Notes under the pieces: generated by a model
What the model saw: only the letters and a program-made list of their open reading frames with translations
Told to the model about the DNA's origin: nothing
Databases searched by the model: none
Translations under genes and position numbers: made by a program
Shown: positions 55,645 to 64,000 of the stretch, one piece after another
Position numbering within the stretch: position 1 is the stretch's first letter
Layout of the letters: each line of letters opens with the position of its first letter
Assembly (NCBI RefSeq): GCF_004193775.1
Contig: NC_041002.1
Span: 12,064,485 to 12,128,484, forward strand
Direction: 5' to 3'
Length of the DNA: 64,000 nucleotides
Source: Glycine soja
Lineage: Eukaryota > Streptophyta > Magnoliopsida > Fabales > Fabaceae

Positions 55645-56249
55645 GTTTCTGGTGAGACGTGTGGATAGGAATTCAAACAAAACAAACGAAAACACGTTCC
55701 TTCTGAATAATATGAAAAGCTTTTCCTTTTTTTATTTTTTTATGGTGTTTCCTAGATTTTTTTTATTTTGAAGGCATAGATAATATTTGACTGGTGCTGG
55801 AGATTAACACACCAAACAATCCTCACTGCATGGCCTCAAGCCATTCCAACTTCAAGGACTGCAAACAAACAGCTAATGCAATGCAACTCCACAATTAAAC
55901 ATCAAAAGTGTGCATTGAATGACTCTTGTCTTTGTTGTTACTGCATTTGGGATTAATATAATCTTTTCCTATCAACCACACACACATACACTTCTAATGT
56001 TTTAAAAAATTAAAATAACAATTATCACATAATGAAATAAAAATTAAATATGCCCTTTTTAGTAAATAGCTGAAAACATATCCACACTACTCAATTAACT
56101 TCAACTTAGCATAATTGTTTATAATGTAAACAATGAAAATGTCTAGTGTGAAAAAAAAATTCATGTATGTCATCTACATGTTGCTAAAATCCATGTTTTT
56201 CATCTGCAAAAAATATGCTGCCCATTTATTGTGAAGTGTTGTCATGGCC
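55645..56249. other. no gene seen; AT-rich
   Basis: Spacer between the plastid-leader fragment and the 3' end of the CACTA second gene. No TAGTG/CACTA terminus was found here. Confidence 0.45.
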
Positions 56250-59200
56250 TATTTGTCTAATGGTGTTCCATCATAAAACCATTGCCAAATTGAAAATATG
56301 AAAATAAATCGTACATAAAACATTCAATTAGACTTTAAAACAATAGTAACAACTAAAAGTTGTTGTAGTAAACATACCCTATTCCATTCATTCTTCAATC
56401 TGCCACTCACTATGCACCACATCCAATGCATGACATAATATCCACACTCAAAGCCTCCGGTTTGAACATGGCCCTAAATGCAATATGAAATATTGTTAAA
56501 AAAAGGTACAACTATGAAAGTAACACATGGAAGTAACTCAAAAGCACTTTTCAATAAATAATGACATGCCTTTGGTTCAATCCATCGAGGTACAGGTTGA
56601 TCTGCCTCCTTCCAAACTACTGGTTAATGTCTTCATTGCACTAGTTTGAAAATAGCAATAAAGTATATAATATAAAAATCATTGTGTTTAACCACTACTC
56701 TCAGTATACACTATTTGACTTTAAATTTAGAAAGTAACCTATTAAATACACCCTTGATGTAAACATTAGGCTTCTTACGCAGAGAACATAACCAAACAAT
56801 AATATTGTCCTGTGGACATAAAACAATAAGTTGTCAATGTGCCCTGAACACAAAAAACATTAGTTACACAATTATAATGTATTTTCTAAACATTGTTCAA
56901 CATCAAATGTACTTACTGATTCAGATAAGCTCCTAGGTACACTTGTTTTTGTGATTCCTTGACCCATGTTTGAATGTATTGTTCACATTCTTGGCGTTTG
57001 TCCTTTGCCTTGTGTATACACTGAGGTTCAAGGAAACCATGCAGTGATCCATAATCTAAGCATGTGCTCCAATAATTCATGAACCTGTTTCAACCATTTG
57101 ACGACAATTTTGTTAATGGTATATTGTAGCCAACATTATTTATCACTTAATATATAATTAATGAAGTCGCTAAACCAAATTAACTTACATCGTTGATAAT
57201 TGTAGTATGGATATGTTCAAACATTTGTCACCTAAAATTATCTCGGTGACATCTGCGTGCGTGATGAAAAAACCCTCTTTGACATTATGTATTCCAAATT
57301 TTGCCCCATCCCATGGCAACTGAATTGGCTTTTGGTAAACATCAAAAAGGTTCTTCACTAATTCTCCCAATGGATCAACTGCAGCCACTGTATTGTCCAT
57401 TGTTGCAGATGTAACCCTTTTCGACATACCCTTTTGTGAATCCTACATGTTTAGTGAAATTTCAATTGCGATAGTTTTCAACAAAAATGTCATTGCAATT
57501 AATATTCATAGGGAAAACAATAAACCTCATTGGGTACAGCTTTCACTAGATGTGTCGGCCACCCAACGAATGTGCCAACGGCCTGTCTCACAAATTGAAT
57601 CTTTGGTGTAGGCAAAGGAACTTGAGCGTCACAGTGGTAAACTTTGACAACACTTACCCTAACCACATCATCTGCATAAGGGACATTGTGTATAATGGAC
57701 ACACTCTCATACACTTTTCCCAATGCCACTAGTTGAGTACACTGGTCATGAACTACGTACAAACCCATAGTATCCACATGCACATCAGAAGGCTCTTTAA
57801 CTGATGGAATTGTGCCAGCTTTCGCACAACTCCCCTTCATGCTCACACGTGCAGCTAAGACTTGTATATCAGGTGCCTCAAGTGGCGGTGAGTGTTGTGA
57901 TACAATTTGGGATAACTCTAATTTTATTGCGTGCTTCAACTCGTGTTTCATTATTTCCAAATTGTGTTTGTTTTGCTCTTCTATCGTCCTCCTCCACACT
58001 TCCTGTGAGTTTTTGTTTTCTTCCTCTACTTCTTTTCTCAACTCTTCCTTCAACTTACCAATGATTTGAGCCAATTATTGTTGACTGATTGATCTAGAAG
58101 AACTGTTTGAGCCACGAGATGCCTGTCCAAAATACTGACTGATTGTTACACCTGTCCCTACCACACGTACGCGACCTGGATGCTCTAGCCGACCAATAGC
58201 CATGTTCAATATGTCATCACGACCATGCGGAATGAAGCTTCCCTGCGTTGTCTATTCTTCTAAAGAGTCTTGTTCAAAACTCAGCATGACATTAAACATA
58301 ACGTAGGTTCTTATTGTAAAATATAGTAAGTAACACTGTCAAACGCGGAGGTAATTACTCACAATTTTGTTTGAAATTTCTTGGGCCGCTGTATAGGTCA
58401 TCTGCCCATATCGCTTCATGCGGGCCATCTTCCACTTAACATGTCTTGAAACCGGTGATGGTGGGTTGACACTTAGTGAAGAATTTTCAGTAAATTATGC
58501 TTGTTGTTCTCGTGTCTTCCTTTTTTCCTCCATTAGTTTTTTTTTCTAGTAGCTCATAACTCCCACGAGACAATAAATGGGGGCAGCCGTTGTATTTTTG
58601 AATTTCCTGAGCCTTTTTCCGTATTCCCTTACGAATAACCAATAACAATTTTGACAAAGTTAGAAAATAAATAAATGATAAGAATTTCATTTTTTTTAAC
58701 TTCTTAAATATACCTGCCAGTTAAGGGTTTAGTGGCTTTTTGCAAATTCTGCCCATGTTGCTGCATCAATACCATACTTAACAGAAGGATCATCTTTCTG
58801 ATGACTGTCTTTGTCAGCATAAACATATTTTGTCTGGTAGCGACCGTTGACACCACCTTCTTTTTAGCATTGTCACCTTCGGGAATGTCAAATTTTCCCT
58901 CCAAATCAAAATTGAAATGTAATAGTTAGTGAATAATAATATTTTTAAATGATTTAAACATTTGTCGTTATGCACATACCAAAATGTCATCCGAAACAAG
59001 GTTCTTTAAAGATTTTGGTACATCATTCCAAGTGGAGTGGAGAATAGGAATTTTTTCACGCGCTACAACCCCCAAATAACTATGGAACTTTTCTTTATGG
59101 GGCCCTAATCCTCTCCCAATGGTAGGATTGATGGTAACCATTGGTCGCAGCTGATCCAAACCTTGGATAGTCAACCTTCTCAGCTGGGTCGATTGTCTGG

Positions 59201-59261
59201 TCTTCCTGGACGTAGCCTCCAAAGGCATATCAGAATGTGGAGGGGACCTTGGCGATGATGC
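56250..59261 (-). pseudogene. CACTA second gene: Transposase_24-like with Ulp1-type protease end
   Basis: It starts MASSPRSPPHSDMPLEATSR (59261). Next come the Transposase_24-like region (LHSTWNDVPKSLKNLVSDDI, FDIPEGDNAKKKVVSTVATR, KAQEIQKYNGCPHLLSRG), a coiled-coil (57990-58074) and a conserved block, GLYVVHDQCTQLVALGKVYE to VGTFVGWPTHLVKAV. Exons below 57427 encode a Ulp1/C48 protease-like end: SLHGFLEP, QECEQYIQTWVKESQKQ, then His with its usual Trp mutated to TGA (56834-56839), and GGFECGYYVMHWMW with the catalytic Cys at 56444-56446. Introns are likely. Several stops and frame changes make it non-functional. Ulp1 enzymes cleave SUMO-like modifiers, and the role in transposons is unknown. 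Confidence 0.75.
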
Positions 59262-59406
59262 CATGAGTCTGCATAAGTCAAACAAATTTTGTTTCTATGT
59301 AATCATTTATATAAATAGCATATAAACATTAACTTGAAAACATCCAAAGAAAAATGAATTACAATTATGACATACGTTATATACATTACTTTGTTCAAAT
59401 GCAGTT

Positions 59407-61815
59407 ATGTACGAATGTTCTCCCATAAACCTTCATCATGATCGTTATGATTTGCATGTTCATCATCCTCCTGAAGTTCCCGAGTTATGAAAGGCATTTG
59501 TTTGCAGAAAGTTGGTAGCTCATTCACATCAAGTGTTGAACCATCAATTCACCCACCGATACAAGTTGTTCTCCCTTGAAGAACAACTGACCATCTTGAG
59601 TCGCATGGATCTTGGACATAAAACACCTGTCTAGCTTGCGCTGCCATGATGAATGGATCATTGTTGTAAGCAACCTTTTCAAGGTCTACCAAAGTAAATC
59701 CCATTTTGCTTTACGTACTCTAGTATTTCCATTAACCCACAAACACTTGAAAACAACCACTCTAAATTCACAATAATTAAGCTCCAAAATATCTTCAATG
59801 ACTCCATAGTAAGGCATGGACGCTTGAATTGGATTGTTATCAGAAGCACTACAAAAGTGATCTGAATGACCATCACACTGACCCCACTGTTCTGACCGCT
59901 ACTGTTTGCATCCTATGACTTTGTGTAGAAAGAATAGTGATTGATATCATATCCCTTCCAAGTTGGAACATTTAGATTTGGACCAACAACTAGCAATCGT
60001 AATGTCTTTGAAGCACTGTCATCTGCCAAGATTGTTTCTCTAAACCAGCTGATAAAAGTTCTATTGTGCTCTTGCAACAACCTCATCTTGTTCATTTTTG
60101 GATGAGTAGCACTGACATGTTTTTTGTGAGCATCTATGTATGGGACGACCTCTGCTGTGTTGTTCAATACATATAGATGAGCTTATGACAGCTGCTGGCG
60201 ACCCATGCTTACAATATTGCATCCTCGTGTACCCCTACCTTCAATCCTGGAGTCATGACGACTTTCAGGAACTCTGACTGGTATTGCGGTATTAATATAC
60301 TCTGAACAAAATTCAATAGCTTCTTCAGCAACATATCATCCAACAATGCTAGCTTCTGGTCGATATTGATTCTTTGTATCCTTTCAACACCTTTATGTAC
60401 CGCTCAACAGGATACATCCAACATAAAAAGACCGGCCCACAGAACCGAATCTTCCGCACAAGGTGAATTATTAAGTGAATCATGATGTCGAAAAATGACG
60501 ACAGAAAACACATCTCCAATTCACAAAGGATGATGGAAGCCTCATTCTCCAAATTATCCAACTACTGAGGGTCAATAACCTTGTTATAGATAGCATTAAA
60601 GGAAAAACACAAGCGACATATGACAAACCTAACTTTTTCAGGCAATATACCACGAACGGCCACTGACAACAATTGTTGCATTAACACGTGACAATCATGA
60701 GATTTCAAACCAACCAACTTCAAATCCTTAACTGGCACAAGGCTCTTAATATTTGAAGAGTATCCTTGTGGCACTTTAAGATTTTTCAGACAATGACAAA
60801 AACTTTTCCTCTCTGTCGTTGACATTGTGTGATATGCTTGGGGCAAATACGTTCGATCACCTTGTGCAACTGGATGTTGCTGGTCTCGTATACCCATGTC
60901 AACCAAATCTTGACGACATTTCAAACCATCATTTGTCTTGCCCTTAATGTTAAGAATGGTGCCAATCAAACTATCGCGCACATTTTTCTTGACATGCGTG
61001 ATGTCCAAACAATGTCGCACATGTAGATCACACCAGTAAGGAACATAAAAAAATATTGACCTTTTCTTCCAAATGTAATTCCCTGACCCATCCCTTTTAT
61101 GTGTCTTACCAAAGATAGTATCAATGTCTTTCACCCGATCATACACTTTGTGTCCACCTAAGGGTTTAGGCGCACTTTCAATCTCAATTTGTCCATTAAA
61201 TGCTTTCTTCAACCGTCGATACGGGTGAAAAGGTTTTAAAAATCATTGGTGCCTTGTGTATACTGTCTTTTTTCCATGTTTAAGTTGAATGTAACTGGTG
61301 TTTTTCTTACAAATAAGACATGCGTGGTGTCCTTTCACACTATATCTGCTCAAATTCCCATAAGCCGGAAAGTCATTAATGGTGCAAAATATCATTGCAC
61401 GTAACCTGAAGGTTTCTTGAACACTCTGATCATACACATCAACCCTTTCAACCCATAATTTTTTCAAGTCTTCAATCAAGGGAGTCAGATACACATCAAT
61501 ATCATTTCCTGGTTGTCTTTGACCTGTTATCATCATAGACAACATTATGTATTTTCACTTCATGCACAACCAAGGAGGAAGGTTGTAAATCATTAGCAAA
61601 ATAGACCATGAACTATGGTTGGTGCTCAAGTTTCCGAAGGATTCATTCCGTCTGAAGCAAGAGCAAGCCTTAGGTTTTTGGGATCCTGTCCAAATTCCAG
61701 ATACAACCGATCAATTTTCTCCCACTATGGAGAATCAGCTGGATATCGAAGTAAACCATCAATTATTCTTCCATCTGTAACAACTTGCCTCGTCACTACA
61801 ATATCACCACTCTAA
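59407..61815 (-). pseudogene. CACTA transposase TNP2, middle and C-terminal part
   Basis: 61815-61590 reads RYPADSPQWEKIDRLYLEFG and LRLALASDGMNP. Next are 61545-61243 (QPGNDIDVYLTPLIEDLKKL, FCTINDFPAYGNLSRYSVKG), 61212-60562 (GGHKVYDRVKDIDTIFGK, CLDITHVKKNVRDSLIGTIL, LKSHDCHVLMQQLL), the DUF4218 region (60561-60349, PVERYIKVLKGY) and the DUF4216 region (59913-59679). Together these are the tnp2 catalytic region and C-terminal domains. At least four frameshifts or stops (near 61590, 61240, 60560, 59900) break it. The N-terminal domain seen at 5591 in the other copy is absent here. Confidence 0.83.
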
Positions 61816-62690
61816 ATCGCGATTATTTTCAATTTTAAATGAAAACTCCATTAATTTACTTATAAAAAAATGAAAGTAATTTTTTGTCTCGACATACAGT
61901 CACCAAACAACACACATTACTTAAGTGGATACATATATATTAGTATAGTAACTCAGTACACGTCATTCACATAATGGAAATTAAACTTATTCATACATAT
62001 AATTCAAATCTGTGATTTACATCTTTAATTCAACAAACGAATCATGGAACCAACTATGGAGGAGTTGATTAACAAAACACAACTCTCTCCCAAAATAATC
62101 CCAGCGTCATCACGTCGGCTCGACGGCTCCTCAACAGAATCTCACTTCCTGCACCCTACTGTTGTCATTCTGCTCCCACGAACAAGGTTCACGTTCATCA
62201 CAGGTATCAACCACATGATACAAAATTGCAAGGGTGATTTCATTATAAAAAGAACCAATGCTAAATCCAAATAATCACAATTAGCAAGAAACCATAGGCA
62301 AACATCATAAGCTTACACAACATTCATTATTCAACACCCACATTCAACAATTATTCATCATCCACATTCAACAATTATTCATCATCCATCCATGGATCCA
62401 ATCAATACTGCTCAGAATGATGCATGCACCTGACCTCAACTCTCAGATGCAATGTGGTACGTACCATCAACCAAGGAAATAGCCTAAGTGTGTCCACACG
62501 ACACCTCACTTAGGAAAACCATGCAATATTTGTCGAGGCCACCCAGTCGTGCACCGTAACTCCCCCCCCCCCCTCGGTGATCAGCCTGGGCCACAAGGGA
62601 GTTCCCTACCAGGTGACACACCCCCTAGTACAAAGTACACACTGCCACAGTTTATACTATTTCCCGTGTGATATGAGGCATGAAACATGG
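61816..62690. other. repetitive DNA, no gene identified
   Basis: A 76-codon plus-strand frame at 62044-62274 gives no family. The tract at 62340-62390 repeats CATTCAACAATTATTCATCATCC. A C run of about 12 is near 62563-62574. The break at 61815 is the point where TNP2 similarity ends. Confidence 0.45.
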
Positions 62691-63002
62691 GCACCATCAA
62701 GTACAATGACCATGGATGAGTTAAAGATCCTAAGTCATCCCCTCAGAGATGCTTAAACTCTTTAACCACTCTATTTTCCCCCACCAGGGACATCCGACAA
62801 GGTCAATGCACCCCCCCATGAACATACACAACATACAACGTATGAACGTGAGCACCATCAAGTACAAAGACCATGGATGAATTAAAGATCCTAAACATCC
62901 CCTCAGAGATGTTTAAACTCTTTAACCACTCTATTTTCCCCCACCAAGGACATCCGACAAGGTCAATGCACCCCCCCCCCCCCCCACGAACATACACAAC
63001 AT
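62691..63002. repeat. 161-bp tandem duplication
   Basis: Copy 1 starts at 62691 (GCACCATCAAGTACAA), copy 2 at 62852. They are about 90% alike by eye, and each ends in a C run (7 C, then about 17 C near 62970-62986) followed by GAACATACACAACAT. Confidence 0.85.
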
Positions 63003-64000
63003 GCAAATCTCAATGCATTTCCAACATCATCAACATTCCATTCCAATATCATTCTCAACATAAAATCATTTCATCTCAATGACATTACCAACAACAACAA
63101 CAACCTCATTTCATATTAACATAATCATCAATAATAACATCAACAGTAAGTCACATTCCGCATATACGTATTTCTTTCATGCCTGAGATTCACACTCCCC
63201 AGATCCTCAAACAACACAAGTCAAATAAAGACAATAATTTCATTCATCAACAATAAATATATCGCATCCCATTCGTCAAAAACATAGTTTCTCTTGAAAA
63301 CCAACATGCACATTAATAACAATTATATCACATCCCATTAGTAAAAAAGTGTTGTTTTCTATAAAGGAAAATCAGCATGCAACAGGGACTGGCATATATT
63401 CTCATAGCTAGGTTCCCTGACCCTAACTATGGTGTAAAAATGATAAATTTAAAATAAACTCCCCTCACTTAGAGGTCCCTCTCTCGTTCACGCTTGTCGG
63501 TCCAACACAAGTCTCTATTACGCCAAAACGGAGGAAATTTAGCATAGGTTTCAAAAACAAGGTCAAAGGCAACATTTGTGGTCAAATACCCCTGTCAAAA
63601 TATAAAGGGCTGAGGGGTATTTTGGGTTTTACGAAAAGGAAACATCGTTTTGAAATTCCGATCACGCCAATGTGATCGGGGTTCAGTGAATGCCGCAAAA
63701 ATAACCTCAATGTTATAAAAGATAACTTCTACAATGTCTCATTCTCTAGGGTTTTTCAAAGGAAGTGTAAAAACACCCTATTATAGTACCCAACATATAA
63801 CAGACACTAAGAGGAACTCAAATTAGCTAGGAGAAGGTTTAGAAGTCAAGATTACCTTAGAGAAACTATGAAATGGAGGATTGAAGGATTTTCTCCACCG
63901 AATCCTTGAGGAGGATTCTGAGGATTCCGCTCCAATTAAAGTGTTCCTCTTGGTGTGGGGGTTCAACGGCAAGCAATGGCGGCTTACGACAGTCACCGGT
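63003..64000. other. no gene seen; probably repetitive
   Basis: AT-rich with CAACAAC/ATCATC stretches. 63660-63680 has GATCACGCCAATGTGATC, a short hairpin. From 63900 the sequence becomes less AT-rich towards the window edge. Nothing is assignable. Confidence 0.4.

Larger units (their letters stand above)
56250..61815 (-). mobile_element. CACTA (En/Spm) transposon coding region
   Basis: Two genes on the minus strand in the usual order: the C-terminal part of TNP2 (61815 to about 59407), then a second gene (59261 to about 56250). The 5' third of TNP2 is missing, replaced by unrelated repetitive DNA above 61815. Terminal repeats of this copy were not identified in the window. It is the same family as 4590-5991. 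Confidence 0.85.

Noticed and set aside
57393..58069. Plus-strand frames of 60-86 codons in the CACTA second gene
   Set aside because: They are antisense to the well-supported minus-strand transposon protein.
1..64000. CRISPR arrays, bacterial operons, tRNA or rRNA genes
   Set aside because: None seen. All features are those of plant nuclear repeat-rich DNA. The TGGTATCAGAGC-type sites are retrotransposon primer sites and not tRNA genes.

Overview
The window is nuclear DNA of a flowering plant. It is most likely a legume, and probably soybean (Glycine) pericentromere. The evidence is a stack of nested plant transposons, LTRs that look like known soybean families (a SIRE-like LTR, copia LTRs with GTAATCGATTAC palindromes, Athila-type elements full of GCTAAGC motifs), AT-rich spacers and intron-bearing plant gene fragments. 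I see no complete host gene. The only long intact reading frame is a Ty3/gypsy gag-pol.

Layout. 1-4584: a minus-strand Ty1/copia element (5' LTR 2920-4584, gag deleted, pol with one in-frame stop). It is inserted in the 5' half of a CACTA transposase (TNP2) gene (4590-5591, minus). 7.1-16.3 kb: broken host gene pieces, namely GRIP golgin (+), a CrRLK1L/FERONIA-type kinase tail (-), a coiled-coil protein (+), one golgin-like exon (-), a PPR fragment (-) and an oligopeptide transporter (+). A rearranged gypsy element (8738-11272, TSD TTTCC) and a MITE are inserted among them. A CACTA-type end closes this stretch at 17281. 17312-24803: a degenerate plus-strand copia element whose reverse transcriptase is split by a MULE-type element (21880-23132) carrying a folded-back heavy-metal-associated (HIPP) gene piece. 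24.8-29.1 kb: a Myb/SANT-like fragment, a copia 3' remnant, an RNase H fragment and AT-rich DNA. 29195-39154: a CACTA-type element that carries six exons of actin-related protein 4 (ARP4, minus). Inside it sits a very young, apparently intact CRM-like gypsy element (32594-38183). 39402-47943: a minus-strand Athila-type solo LTR (TSD CCTAT), interrupted by a plus-strand non-autonomous Athila-type element (40035-47212). 48.3-55.7 kb: exons of RRP44/DIS3 (-), a SIRE-like solo LTR, two exons of TFIIE-alpha (+) and two exons of a plastid-leader-like gene (-). 56.2-61.8 kb: a minus-strand decayed CACTA coding region (TNP2 3' half, then a Transposase_24-like protein with a Ulp1-type protease end). 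61.8-64 kb: unidentified repetitive DNA with a 161-bp tandem duplication and long C runs.

The unifying idea, which is inference, is that CACTA transposons (and one MULE) picked up introns and exons of at least eight unrelated housekeeping, receptor or transporter genes. Later retrotransposons then used these carriers as landing sites. The ARP4 carrier is the best-supported case because both CACTA-type ends and both subterminal arrays are visible. The 7-17 kb and 48-56 kb clusters lie next to CACTA coding regions, but their carrier boundaries are incomplete in this window.
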